NCBI RefSeq assembly: GCF_000317475.1
Contig: NC_019729.1
Coordinates: 1,006,501 to 1,070,500 of the forward strand
Direction of reading: 5' to 3'
DNA length: 64,000 nt
Source of the DNA: Oscillatoria nigro-viridis PCC 7112
Lineage (GTDB): Bacteria > Cyanobacteriota > Cyanobacteriia > Cyanobacteriales > Microcoleaceae
Shown in pieces: positions 26,022-37,200 of this stretch. Under the pieces are notes generated by a model. That model saw only the letters and a program-made list of their open reading frames with translations, ran no database searches and had not been told where the DNA came from. The stretch's first letter is position 1; each line of letters begins with the position of its first letter. The position numbers were made by a program, and so were the translations under genes.

Positions 26022-27560
26022 CTGAAAACCCCGCGACTTCAGTCCGGGGATGAAAGGGGTAAGGAGGCTTTAGCCTCCCAGTATTTTTCATGAGATTTCT
26101 GAATTGTATGTACTGTAAATTACAACTATAGCCTTTCTCAGATAGATGAGGTACAAGTTTAGATTTTAGATTTTAGATTGGGGGATTGGGGGATTGGGGG
26201 ATTGAGGAATTGTTAATTAATTAGTAAATACCTCATCTTTATGAGAATCGCTATATGTAAATCTTTGTGAACAATGAGAACCGGGTTAAGCCAACGCTGC
26301 TAGCATAAACCTATCGTGATGAGGGTCGAAGTCATGCTAGTTTTCGAGTTGAAAGCATACGGTAAAAAGCAGCAATTTGAAGCTGTAGACGAAGCAATTA
26401 GAACGGTGCAGTTCATCCGCAACAAAGCATTGCGCTTTTGGATGGAAAACGAAAAAGTCAACAAATACGACTTGAATAAATACAGCGCCATTCTAGCGAA
26501 GGAATTCCCGTTTTGCGACGACTTAAACAGCATGGCCAGACAATCGAGTTCAGAAAGAGCGTGGTCGGCGATTTCACGATTCTACGACAACTGCAAAAAG
26601 AAAGTCCCAGGAAAAAAAGGGTTTCCGCAATTCCAGAAAGACAACCGCTCGGTAGAGTACAAAACTACGGGCTGGCGTCTGGCAGACGACCGGAAATCAA
26701 TCACTTTTACCGATAAAAAAGGAATCGGCAAACTTAAATTAAAAGGAACCCGCGACTTGCATTTCTACCAGCGCAGTCAAATCAAACGAGTACGCTTGGT
26801 AAGGCGAGCAGACGGATATTATGTCCAGTTTTGCACTCAAGTTGACCGTTCTGAAAAGATTGAAATCACGGGTAACACCATCGGGTTAGATGTAGGACTT
26901 AAAGAGTTTTACACTGACTCAAATGGCGTTGCAGTTGATAACCCGCGTTTCCTCCGCAAGGGAGAACGCAGGTTGAAGAAAGCCCAAAAACGAGTTTCAA
27001 AACGAGTCAAGGGTTCGCAAAACAGAAAAAAAGCTAGAGCGATTCTAGGGAAGCGCCACCTCAAAATCAGCAGACAGCGTAAAGATTTTGCCGTGAAGTT
27101 GGCAAGATGCGTCATCCAGTCTAACGACTGTGTAGTCTACGAAGATTTGAGGATTAAAAATATGGTGAAGAATCACTCTCTAGCAAAATCGATTAACGAC
27201 GCTTCTTGGTATATGTTCCGAATTTGGCTGGAATATTTTGGCAAAGTATTCGGAAGAATTACGATTGCTGTGCCAGCTAACGGAACAAGTCAAGAATGCT
27301 CTAGTTGCGGAACAATTGTTAAGAAAAGTCTCTCAACGCGAACCCACGCTTGTCGGTGTGGATGCGTATTAGATCGTGACTGGAACGCAGCTAAAAATAT
27401 CCTGAGTCGGGGATTGAGTACGGCGGGGCACGTCGGAACTTGGATCTTAGATCCGAACGCTTGTGGAGAATTGACCGCTACCGATGTTGAAGTAATTCTG
27501 CATCGGCAAGTCGATTCTGCGAATCAAGAATCTCCTCGGCTTTAGCCAGGAGAGTGTCAA
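26022..27560 (+). mobile_element. IS200/IS605-group element carrying only tnpB
   Basis: The left end has CCCCG-n-CGGGG and the hairpin GGAGGCTTTAGCCTCC (26071-26086). The right end, just after tnpB, has CTCC-GGC-TTTA-GCC-GGAG and finishes GGAGAGTGTCAA at 27560. No tnpA is present, so it would need a transposase in trans. The gap 26087-26315 also holds TAGATTT repeats and GGGGGATT repeats, with nothing else seen. Confidence 0.8.
26334..27545 (+). CDS. tnpB: TnpB, RNA-guided nuclease of an IS605-type element
   Basis: TnpB proteins cut DNA guided by an RNA made from the element right end. The RuvC-like sites are intact: GLDVGLKEF (Asp near residue 186), VYEDLRIKNM (Glu near 268) and LDRDWNAAKNIL (Asp near 348). 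A zinc ribbon is present (CSSCG, then CRCGC). The N-terminal part has FIRNKALRFWMENEKVNKYD, typical of the family. ATG 26334 (MLVFELKAYGK) matches the family start; a GTG at 26316 extends it by six residues. The reading frame is uninterrupted and could be active. The C-terminus NQESPRL overlaps the right-end hairpin, as is usual for the guide-RNA region. Confidence 0.9.
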   Translation: MLVFELKAYGKKQQFEAVDEAIRTVQFIRNKALRFWMENEKVNKYDLNKYSAILAKEFPFCDDLNSMARQSSSERAWSAISRFYDNCKKKVPGKKGFPQFQKDNRSVEYKTTGWRLADDRKSITFTDKKGIGKLKLKGTRDLHFYQRSQIKRVRLVRRADGYYVQFCTQVDRSEKIEITGNTIGLDVGLKEFYTDSNGVAVDNPRFLRKGERRLKKAQKRVSKRVKGSQNRKKARAILGKRHLKISRQRKDFAVKLARCVIQSNDCVVYEDLRIKNMVKNHSLAKSINDASWYMFRIWLEYFGKVFGRITIAVPANGTSQECSSCGTIVKKSLSTRTHACRCGCVLDRDWNAAKNILSRGLSTAGHVGTWILDPNACGELTATDVEVILHRQVDSANQESPRL

Positions 27561-27930
27561 TCTATAGGTCTGAAGTCCTTTCAGTTATACAAAATATATC
27601 CCGCACTTACCATACATATTCTCGGTCTGTTTGTCAAAATTTCGCAATAAAAATTAATGGAATTCGACCCTAGGGTGGTGGAGGGTCGATCGATCATCGG
27701 CACTTTTATACCAGCCGTTGCGCCTACAATTAATTACCGATAATTATTAATTTTTATAGCTATAAATATAAAATATAAAATCTAAAATCCCCAATCTAAA
27801 ATCCCCAATTCTTCAATCTAAAATCTAAAATCTAAAATCTAAAATCAATTGACGCCCGCTAAAGTTTCCCACCAGTACAAAAGCACTTTACAGGAAACCC
27901 GCAGGCGTCAAAATCAAGCAAACTTAAATC
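27561..27930. repeat. gap with tandem AAAATCTA-type repeats
   Basis: Between the IS element and petD there is no gene. The part at 27766-27846 is a run of AAAATCTA / AAAATCCCC units, the complement of the TAGATTTT units elsewhere in the window. The last 60 bp may hold the petD 3' end and terminator, but no clear hairpin was seen. Confidence 0.65.
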
Positions 27931-28413
27931 TTAGAAAAGACCCAGTGTGAAAGATTTGTCGATCGGGAAAATAGCACCAATACCCAACCACAGAGTTACC
28001 GCAGTTCCGAACAGGAAAACAGTAGTAGCAACAGGGCGGCGGAACGGATTTTGGAACTTGTTAACGCTCTCGATGAACGGAATCAAAATCAAGCCCAGGG
28101 GAACACCGGCCATGCAAGCAATACCCAACAATTTGTTAGGCAAAACGCGCAGGATTTGGAACACAGGCCACAAATACCATTCCGGCAGAATTTCCAGCGG
28201 AGTAGCAAAAGGATTAGCAGGTTCGCCAACCAAAGCCGGGTCTAGCACGGCCAAACCCACGCACAGAGAAATCGTTCCCATGATGACTATAGGGAAAACG
28301 TAGAGCAAGTCATTAGGCCAAGCTGGTTCGCCGTAATAGTTATGACCCATGCCCTTAGCGAGCTTAGCGCGGAGCGCGGGATCGCTCAAATCTGGTTTTT
28401 TGATAATAGACAT
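27931..28413 (-). CDS. petD: cytochrome b6-f complex subunit IV
   Basis: A 160-residue thylakoid membrane protein that, with cytochrome b6, forms the quinol-oxidising core of the b6-f complex. It has three membrane helices and the Qo-site signature [13 protein letters not shown] near residue 78. The start [18 protein letters not shown] is the standard one, and AAGGAG lies about ten bases upstream. It follows petB by 183 bp on the same strand, the normal petBD operon order. Confidence 0.98.
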   Translation of the reverse strand: MSIIKKPDLSDPALRAKLAKGMGHNYYGEPAWPNDLLYVFPIVIMGTISLCVGLAVLDPALVGEPANPFATPLEILPEWYLWPVFQILRVLPNKLLGIACMAGVPLGLILIPFIESVNKFQNPFRRPVATTVFLFGTAVTLWLGIGAIFPIDKSFTLGLF

Positions 28414-28596
28414 AGTGAGAGTGTTCTCCTTTTAGTTTTACCCGGGGCTGCCATTCCACTGTATTCGTTAGTTTGAATCAGCGGCGCGATCGCAGGAAGT
28501 ATTAGCCGTAAATAAATATCATGAGTGATGAATTCTGAATTTTCAACTCACAATTCAGCGGGGGGGCAAAAAAATACCGCCCCCACAACTCAAAAT

Positions 28597-29265
28597 TTAC
28601 AACGGGCCAGAGATACCTTGCTTGCGAATCATCAAGAAGTGAGCCAGCATGAAGACTACAATCAGCCAAGGCAACACAAAAGTGTGCAAGCTGTAGTAGC
28701 GAGTCAAAGTGCCTTGACCGACGCTGACACCGCCGCGCAGCAGTTCTACCATCAAAGAACCGACAAACGGGATAGCTTCGGGGACGCCGGAAACGATTTT
28801 AACCGCCCAGTAACCGATTTGATCCCAAGGCAGTGAATAGCCGGTCACGCCGAAAGAAACAGTGATGACTGCCAAGATTACTCCTGTCACCCAGGTTAAT
28901 TCGCGGGGCTTTTTGAAGCCGCCGGTCAGATAAACCCGGAAGATGTGCAAAATCATCATCAGCACCATCATGCTTGCAGACCAGCGGTGGATGGAGCGGA
29001 TCAGCCAGCCGAAATTGACTTCAGTCATCAGGTATTGCACTGAAGAAAAAGCTTCTGCTACCGTGGGACGGTAATAGAAAGTCATGGCGAAGCCAGTGGC
29101 AAACTGAATCAGAAAGCAAACTAAAGTAATTCCGCCCAAGCAGTAGAAAATATTGACGTGCGGGGGTACATACTTTGTAGTGATGTCATCGGCGAGCGCC
29201 TGAATTTCCAGGCGTTCCTCAAACCACTGGTAGGTTTTTGAGTCGGTGATTTGTTTAGAAAACAT
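28597..29265 (-). CDS. petB: cytochrome b6
   Basis: Core haem-binding subunit of the b6-f complex with four membrane helices; 222 residues, the usual cyanobacterial length. [10 protein letters not shown] holds the cysteine (Cys42 here, Cys35 in shorter forms) that covalently binds the extra haem near the Qi site. The four axial histidines lie in [19 protein letters not shown] and [23 protein letters not shown] 29265 gives [20 protein letters not shown], the family N-terminus. It heads the petBD operon. ctpA, its usual divergent neighbour in some cyanobacteria, is 9.5 kb away here. Confidence 0.98.
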   Translation of the reverse strand: MFSKQITDSKTYQWFEERLEIQALADDITTKYVPPHVNIFYCLGGITLVCFLIQFATGFAMTFYYRPTVAEAFSSVQYLMTEVNFGWLIRSIHRWSASMMVLMMILHIFRVYLTGGFKKPRELTWVTGVILAVITVSFGVTGYSLPWDQIGYWAVKIVSGVPEAIPFVGSLMVELLRGGVSVGQGTLTRYYSLHTFVLPWLIVVFMLAHFLMIRKQGISGPL

Positions 29266-29862
29266 GGAGCCAGAATTCCTAAAAGAATATTGCTGTGGTT
29301 GAGGTTCAGGGCAGCAGCCACAAGGTTTTTTGTCGCCCCGCGCCGAGCAGCTTGCTTTTACTAGCAAATGCCTGAGGCTATTTTTTAAATTTGGAGCTGA
29401 CGAAAGGAAATCTCTTGTGCGATCGCCTGCAAGCTCTGGGAAACTAAGCGGTGGCTTGTCCCTACTCGCTGGCGTTGCCCGATCGAATTCCAGACTGTGA
29501 TAAAAAATGTAACATAATTGCCGTGCAATTTTCACGCGCGCGATCGCTTTTTGGACACTTAAAAGGCTTTTTTCGGAATCTCAACATCCGCCCAAGCTAC
29601 TATGCGGGGAGGGCTGAGCTGCAGAAAGCAGTCCGAGCCGGAAACCGGTTTGCCGGGAGATCCCAAATTTCATCTCGATCGTAAAACTTCACTTTCGGCC
29701 CCAAACGACCTCATTGTCGATCGAGTAGCCCGATCCGGTTCGATCGTACAATCGAATCTTGTTTTGCAGTCAGGACAGCAGTCCTTGCTAACAAAATCTG
29801 CTGGCTGCAACCTGCGTATTTCCGTAAAAAAAGCCGGTGATTGCCCCCGTCGGTAAGTTTTA
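29266..29862. other. long leader region upstream of petB
   Basis: There are 597 bases without a credible gene between petB and the small RTX gene. On the minus strand it probably holds the petB promoter: an AT-rich block (TGTTACATTTTTTATC) lies near 29495-29515. HIP1 and GATCG motifs are frequent. No hairpin or repeat stands out. Confidence 0.4.
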
Positions 29863-30924
29863 TCACAATTGAAAAGAAGCCAAACTTTCCACAAAAACTG
29901 GCAGCAGTGGCGAGAAAGGAGTGGGAAGCGGCGGTATCGGGAAGGGAATTTCCGGCAGAGACGGGAAGGATGGAAAATCTCGCGATGGCGGTGTAAACCC
30001 TGTCGAAACGATCGCGCAATCTGATAGATTCACATCAGTAATATTTTGAACATCGGCGATTAAATCCGATCCGACCAATATCCGAGTTCCCCGTCTCGTA
30101 CCGTCATCATAAGATTCAAATCGGTAAGAGAAGAAGCGAGAACCGTCACGATCTTGTACGAAGCCAACAACTTGAATTTTGTCACCTTCGCCCCGGTTAA
30201 AATCCTCAATAACGGCATGGGCGGCGTCACCGCTATAGAAAAGGTAAGGGCGGGCATTTGACGAACCGAGAACAAATAAGTCGGCTCCATTTTGCCCGAT
30301 TAAATAATCAATTTGTTCTACTGTTGAGGAAAATCCATAACCCGATATGATGTCATTACCCGGCCCGCCAATCAGGGTGTCGCTGCCTTGATTTCCCTCA
30401 AGCAAATCGTCTCCTGCATTGGCGTTGATGTAGTCATTATCTAAGTCACCTATTAGAGTGTCATTGCCACCTTCTCCAAACAGGCGATCGTTACCTTTGC
30501 CGCCCATTAGCAAGTCGTTGTTGCTGCCACCAAACAAGCGATCGTCTCCATCTCCTCCGATCGCCGTATCATTGCCTTGACCGCCGTTAAGACAGTCATT
30601 GCCAGCCCCTCCGAAGATACTGTCGTTATTGTCTTCTCCTCTGATTAAATCGGCGCCTTCGCCACCCTCAAGAAGATCGTTCCCGGCACCTCCTTCAAGT
30701 TTGTCATTGCCTTCGCCACCGCTGAGACTGTCGTTACCAAAGTAGCCCAAAAGGCGATCGCTACCGACTCCACCTGCGAGACTATCATTTCCTTCTCCGC
30801 CATCTAAAGTGTCATTGCCACCCAAACCAGATAGAGTATCGTTACCTCCAAGCCCGCACAGGGAATCATCGCCAATTTCACCTGCTAGCAAATTATCGAG
30901 ATTGTCACCGCATATAACTACCAT
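29863..30924 (-). CDS. RTX calcium-binding protein (353 aa)
   Basis: From the first residues (MVVICGDNLDNLLAGEIGDD) to about residue 220, nearly the whole protein is glycine-aspartate nonapeptide repeats, around 20 units such as [20 protein letters not shown]. It then has a beta-rich block (SGDAAHAVIEDFNRGEGDKI), found in many cyanobacterial RTX proteins, and ends with a proline-rich tail (PFPIPPLPTPFSPLLPVF). There is no signal peptide, in keeping with type I secretion. It shares only the repeats with the two giants; its C-terminus is different. It lies between petB and the 2267-residue gene. Confidence 0.85.
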   Translation of the reverse strand: MVVICGDNLDNLLAGEIGDDSLCGLGGNDTLSGLGGNDTLDGGEGNDSLAGGVGSDRLLGYFGNDSLSGGEGNDKLEGGAGNDLLEGGEGADLIRGEDNNDSIFGGAGNDCLNGGQGNDTAIGGDGDDRLFGGSNNDLLMGGKGNDRLFGEGGNDTLIGDLDNDYINANAGDDLLEGNQGSDTLIGGPGNDIISGYGFSSTVEQIDYLIGQNGADLFVLGSSNARPYLFYSGDAAHAVIEDFNRGEGDKIQVVGFVQDRDGSRFFSYRFESYDDGTRRGTRILVGSDLIADVQNITDVNLSDCAIVSTGFTPPSRDFPSFPSLPEIPFPIPPLPTPFSPLLPVFVESLASFQL

Positions 30925-31234
30925 AAATTTGTCCTCATGAAAACTATTTCACAACAGTCAATCAATTTGAGATTTTGGATTGTTCCCGTCAACTCAATTT
31001 TTAATTTTGAATTGGGGATTTTGTAAGGATTTTGGTCCCGATTTCAAATCTGTTAGCATCGGAAGTATTCCTATTTTTCTTCTATTTATCTGCGTTAATT
31101 CGTGTATAGCCATTGTCTTGGGCGGTTAATACCTTCTCTTGTTAAAACCGCAGATGAGGGCTGATTGACGCGGATTAACGCAGATAAATTAGAGCAATTC
31201 AGGTTGCAGTGTCCGTGATTGTTGAACGAATTTT

Positions 31235-31261
31235 AGGGACACTAGATTTGCCAGTGTCCCT
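31235..31261 (-). terminator. hairpin downstream of the DUF4347/clostripain RTX gene
   Basis: AGGGACACT and AGTGTCCCT form a perfect 9-bp stem with a 9-base loop, seven bases past the stop codon. The rest of 30925-31267 holds a direct repeat of CGCAGAT-n-GATT-n-CGC and a GGGGATTTTG stretch, no gene. Confidence 0.55.
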
Positions 31262-31267
31262 AATGTT

Positions 31268-34200
31268 TTAAGTGAAATTGGCGATGCTAATTTGGTTGGC
31301 TGTCACGCCATTGATAGCCGCTAAAATTTCGCCAGTTGCTGTCAAGCTGATTAAAGCTGCACTGTTGCTAGGGAGAATAGAAAGTTGCGAGAAGGTTAAA
31401 TTTTCGGCAAGTACGAGGAAGTCGATGCCGGCTTCAAAATCAAAAATGATATCGCTGCCAGAATTGGCTGAAATTAAGAAGCGATCGCTCCCATTTCCTC
31501 CTATCAAACTGTCATCGCCGTTTTCACCGCTGAGAAAATCGTCGCCGTTATCACCCAGCAGAATATCGCTAGCTTGACCGCCGTAAAGACTGTCATTGCC
31601 TTCTCCTCCACTCAAGCTATCTTGACCGCGATTTCCAAATAGGATATCTTCCCCATTATTGCCCAATAAATTATCGCTTTCTTTGCCGCCGTAAACAGTG
31701 TCGTCGCCGTCGCCACCGTCGAGGGAATCATTGCCTTGATTGCCCTGTATCCAGTCGTTGCCGCCCAAACCGCTGAGAGTATCATTGCCGCGTTTACCGG
31801 CCATTGTATCGCTGCCGCTGTCGCCGAAGAGGCTGTCGTCGCCGTCAGTACCGGTGAGATTGGAGTTAGCTGCGATCGCATCTATTTCTCCTTCAATCAC
31901 CGCAACAGCAGGTGTATCGGGCAATGTCGTTTGTTGAATTTTGGTATCTAAGGCAGTACCAGTATTTTCGGCAATAACTTGGGCGATCGATTTCGTACCT
32001 GTACCGACTGCTTTTAAGTCTTCAGAGGTTGCGCCTAGAGCTACTTTTTGCACGCGGGCAACTTCTCGGTTAATTGAAACTGTTGCTGTGTTCGATACAA
32101 CTCGGTCAATGCGCTGATTTGCTTCGGCCATTACCTTAGCTGCATCCGGGGCAATTTGCAACAGTTGCTGAGTGTTTAAATCCGAGTCAAATTGTTGCGC
32201 TGCGGTGGCGGCGCGATCGACAATTGTTGCTAACTGGTTGGCATCGCTGAGATTGAGAGTTGTCCCCGATTGAATTTGTTGAACGATCGCACTTACAACT
32301 GCTTTTACGCTGTCGGTATTTTCCAGAATCGACGCACCGTCTATTAAAGCAGCAGTTTGGGTAATGACGTTTTGTACCTTGACCATTGCAGTCAAAGTTT
32401 CTACTCCACCCGCGATCGCGTTTTCGGTAGCTGCGATCGGATCTAAGCTAGTTATATCAACATTAGCGGGAATGGAAAGAGAAGATTTGACGAGAGATTC
32501 GGCGCGATCGCTGTCAATTCCTCTGTCAATTAAATCCGCGACTAAACTGGTTAACAAGGTGACAACAGTAGCGTAAGGCGGGGCAGTGACAGGCGTTTCC
32601 AAAGGCAAACCCGTAGCAGTATCAATGCCGCCGAAAGCAACAATATTGCCTTCCTCTGGATCGAGTTCGCCATTTTGATTTTTGTCGAAAATGTTGGAGT
32701 CGAGATCGAGATCGAATTCGCCGCTATCCGCAGTAGTGGCAGAAGGTTCGGTAGCATCTAATACACTGTTTTTGTTAGCGTCGAAAAAGACTGTAGCGCC
32801 AGCGATGTAACCGTCAATCACAAAACCGCCCAGGGCATTACTCTTGAACCGAATAATTTCGCTCGCAGTCGCGCCAGATTCATCAGTTCCCTTTACTTTC
32901 AGCCAATAATTGAACGATGCTGGACGAGTCGGGCCTAAATTAATCGTGCGAGTTGCGGAATTAAAAGTTAGCCAGGAAGGCAAAGGAATTTCCGGGAAAG
33001 TTGAACCGGCAATTGGTTGGCGATAAGAACCGCCATTGAGATCGGTTTCCCAGGTAAATGCAGAGAAACTTTCGCTAAAATTTGCGAGGGCGATCGAGTA
33101 ATTAATGCTGTCGCCCGGATCGGGGTCAGTATAGGTATTTGCTACTAAATTAAAAGCATTACCAGTTTGAGAAAAACCTAGCGCTGCACTTTGAGAAAAC
33201 ACAGAACGATTGACAACTGGCGGGTTGTTGACTATAGGACTTTGCCACCAGTTAAGAAACTCATCCCATTGAGTGTCGGCAGCAAAATCTATAATCGTGC
33301 TGTTGTAATCTGGGTTTAAAGCTTCACCGCGAGATTGCAAATAAATTGACAGACCAGTTCCACCATAGGACAGACCTGAATGATTTTGGATAATTGCCAG
33401 ATTGTAAGTATCAAAAGCTGTTTGAGCTGCGGTACGAATGCTGTCGGATATTGTAGAATCGCCAGCAACATTGGCAAGAAACGTTCCCAAATCGCGGTAA
33501 TGCGAGTAATAAAAGTCTGCTGAATTATTGCGGTGTACCTGCAATCGATCGACATCTGTTGCTGTGGCACCACTGACGATCGCAGTTGCCAGATCGCTCA
33601 TTGCTGCTGATAAACCGCCGATCTTCGATAAGTCAGTAGCTGATTGCGTCTGGGAACCGCCATAAGAATCGCCGTAGTTAGTGACGATCGCGCTGCCTAA
33701 TTGAGCTGGCGACCAAGTAGGATTAGCTTTAAGTTGCAATAAAATTGGGTCGTAAGGCCAACCATCTCCGGGCTCTAGGTACTCTGAACCGACAAAAACC
33801 GATCCCTCATCTTTAACCTGGTGAGCAACTTCTAGCATCGCCATCAGACAAGCATCGAAGCCGATCAGATCCATATTTTCTGGCACCCCTGCTAAAGCAG
33901 CCCCCACCTCGCGGTTTTCCAAAACATCGCCTGACTCCCAATCGTTAGCAACGGTTCTGGCTGTTGCCGTATTGCGCCAGCCGTCACCGTGATCCCAAAC
34001 CACGATCGCGTAGTTGTCAGCGGGATAGTTGGCTGTACCCCAATTCACGAAGTTTGTGAGGTTATTGGGATCTCCCATGTTGACTTCGCCGACGCTGGTT
34101 CCCCAAGTCAAATTTGGCAAATCTCCCGCCTGGATTAACCCCCGACGAGTGTCTGTCCAGTTGTCGTAAGTAGCATCGAAACCGGGAGTGCGATCGAATT

Positions 34201-37200
34201 GCACGACAATATTGACATCACTGTTAGAGCCAACGGATGACATTTCCAAAAAGTCTTCGATGCCGAAGGGTTCCAAGTCGTTGGCAGCGGCCATGTAAAC
34301 CATAAAAGTCCACTTGGCGGGGGCGCGCGTTGGCGTCGGTGTAATTGACGGTGTTGGTGTTGGTGCCGGCGGCAAAACTGTAGGCGTTGGTGTTGGTGTC
34401 GGTGTAATTGGTGGTGTGGGTGTCGGCGTTGGCGTCGGTGTAATTGGTGGTGTGGGCGTTGGCGTCGGTGTAATTGGTGGTGTGGGTGTTGGTGTTGGCG
34501 TCGGTGTAATTGGCGGTGTTGGTGTTGGCGATGTAATTGGCGGTGTTGGTGTTGGCGATGTAATTATTGGCGGTGTTGGTGTTGGCGATGTAATTATTGG
34601 CGGTGTTGGTGTTGGCGATGTAATTGGCGGTGTAATTATTGGCGGTGTCGGTGTTGGTGTTGGTGTTGGCGATGTAATTATTGGCGGTGTCGGTGTTGGC
34701 GATGTTGGCGTTGGTGTTGGCGTTGGTGTTGGCGATGTTGGCGTCGGTGTTGGTGTTGGTGTTGGCGTGTCATTGTCGGTAATGGCGACTGTGACAGGCC
34801 CGATCGCAATTCCGCTATATTTCGCGTCGGTACTTGTTACCGCGTGATTGATTGTGCCAGTGTGAGTACCTTCTATAACTGTGTCGTCCGTCGCAATCAC
34901 AGTTACAGTTTGGGCAATATTCCAATTAGCAGCGTCGAAGCTAATAGGGGCGATCGCACTTATTTGATTCCCGCCGTCAAAGCTGACTGTTACGGGCGCG
35001 GTTGGCTGCGAATTTAGCTGAAGTGTATAACTTCCCGTGGCACCGCCTTCTGCTGCTGTGGTACTGGCGGGATTAACGGTAACGCCGACTGTATCGCTGT
35101 CGCTGTTAGTAACGCTGACATCGGAGGGATTGAAATTGCTGTAATTGCTGTCTGTACTAACAGCAGCCTCAGTAACAATAGTATAAGCAATATCGCCGTC
35201 AGCGATATTGTCGCCCACACCTGTCACCGTTACCGTCTGCGCCTGATTCCAGTTATTGGGAGTGAAACTTAAGGTATTAGTAGAAATTGTTCCTTCTGCG
35301 GGATTGGAACTACTTAAAGCGATAGTAACAGGTGCCGTAGGTTGAGTGTTGAGGACAACACTGAAATTAGCCGTACCTCCCGCTTCTGTTGTAGTTAATC
35401 CTGCTGTGGGATTAACGGTAATGCCGGGAGTTTCGTTATCGCTATTCGTAACGCTGACATCAGAGGGATTGAAATTGCTGTAATTGCTGTCTGTACTAAC
35501 AGCCGCAGCAGTGAAAATAGTGTAAGTTTGATTGCCGTCAGCAATATTGTCGTCAACGCCAGTAATAGTTACTGTTTGCGGCGCACTCCAATTCGCGGGA
35601 GTGAATGTCAGCGAGGGTATAGAAACTGTTCCCTCGGCAACATTGGAACTGCTTAAGCCAACAGTCACGTTAGCAGTTGGTTGAGAGTTGAGTTGGACAG
35701 TAAATGTTGCTGTTCCTCCTGCTTCTGTTGTCGTTAATCCGCTATCGGGATTGACTAAAATTCCAGCAGTGTCGTCATTAGTAATAGTAGTTGTCGCACT
35801 AGCAGTTGTAATTGTTGGAGTCGGGCCTGGTGCGATCGGATTTGATAACGTGACAGTAATAGTTTCATCCGGTTCGATCGCACTGTCCCCCAAAACGTCC
35901 AAAGTAATCGTTTTCGATGTCTCGCCCGCAGCAAAATTAACCGTACCATTAACGTCAGTTGCCCCGGAAGTGCCGCCGATATTGTTGTAATCGCTGCCGT
36001 TTGTAGCAGTTCCGGCGATCGCATAATCGACAGTCCCTGCAGAATCAGTACCGCCACTGCGACTAACAGTAAATATCAGCGGATTTGTGCCGGAGTTGCC
36101 TTCAGGAACAGTACCAGCACTAGCACCAACTGTGTAAATAATCGGATCGTTAGCAGGGATTAAAAGACTACGAAAGTAGGGAAAAATTGTACTAGTCAAT
36201 ACAATTGCTTCGTCTTCTTCTGCAAAATTGTCTGCTTTGATTGTGAGTGCAAGATTTTGGGTTGAACTGCTACTACCTGCAGGGAAAGTAAGAGGATTAT
36301 TAGAAAGATTATAGTCAACACCTTGAGTAGCTGTAGCTGTCGAAGTAACAAAATTAGGTGCAGTTAATATGGTAACAATCTGATCTGCAAATAGCAACCC
36401 CTCTTCGAGAGTTATAGGAAGATTAACTGTTGTGTCGGTGTCTCCTTCCGCGACGCTGAGTGGTACGCCGTCAAAATTTGGTTGCAAGAGTACATTCGCC
36501 AGAATTGTAACTCTGTTGCTGCCAGTATTTGCGACAGCAATATCTGGTCTGGTATCCGAGTTAAAATCTCCAACCGCGATCGCCCTCGGAGTTGTTCCCC
36601 CAGTATTATAATTAAAGGGCCCGTTAAAGGTTCCTTGACCGGTGCCAGTTAAAATTGAAACATCATTAGAACCGGCGTTCGCTACAGCTAAATCGGGTTG
36701 ACCGTCAGCGTTGAAATCACCAACGGCAATATCATCAGGACTTAATCCCACATTAAAGTTAGCAGGATTGCTAAAAGTTCCTTGACCTGTACCTGATAAA
36801 ATTGATACGTTCTGATTGTCTGCATTGGCTACAGCCAGATCGGAACTGCCGTCAGCGTTAAAATCTCCAACTGCGATCGCGCTGGGACTTGTGCCGACAT
36901 TCAAGTTGGTTTGATTGCCAAAAGTGCCTTGACCCGTACCGAAAAAAATAGAAACGCTGTTAGCCGGATTCCCGTTAGTGGCAACAACATCGAGATTGTT
37001 GTCGCCGTTAAAATCTCCGATCGCGATCGCTAAGGGGCTGATTGCAGTCCCCACATTGTTAAAATTACCAAAAGTTCCTTGACCATTGCCTAAAGCAATA
37101 GAAACTTGGTTGTCTTCTGCCACAACTAAGTCAGCGAAGCCATCTTGATTAAAATCTCCCGTAGCGATCGCCTCTTTAGTGATGCCCGGGCCAAAGTTGT

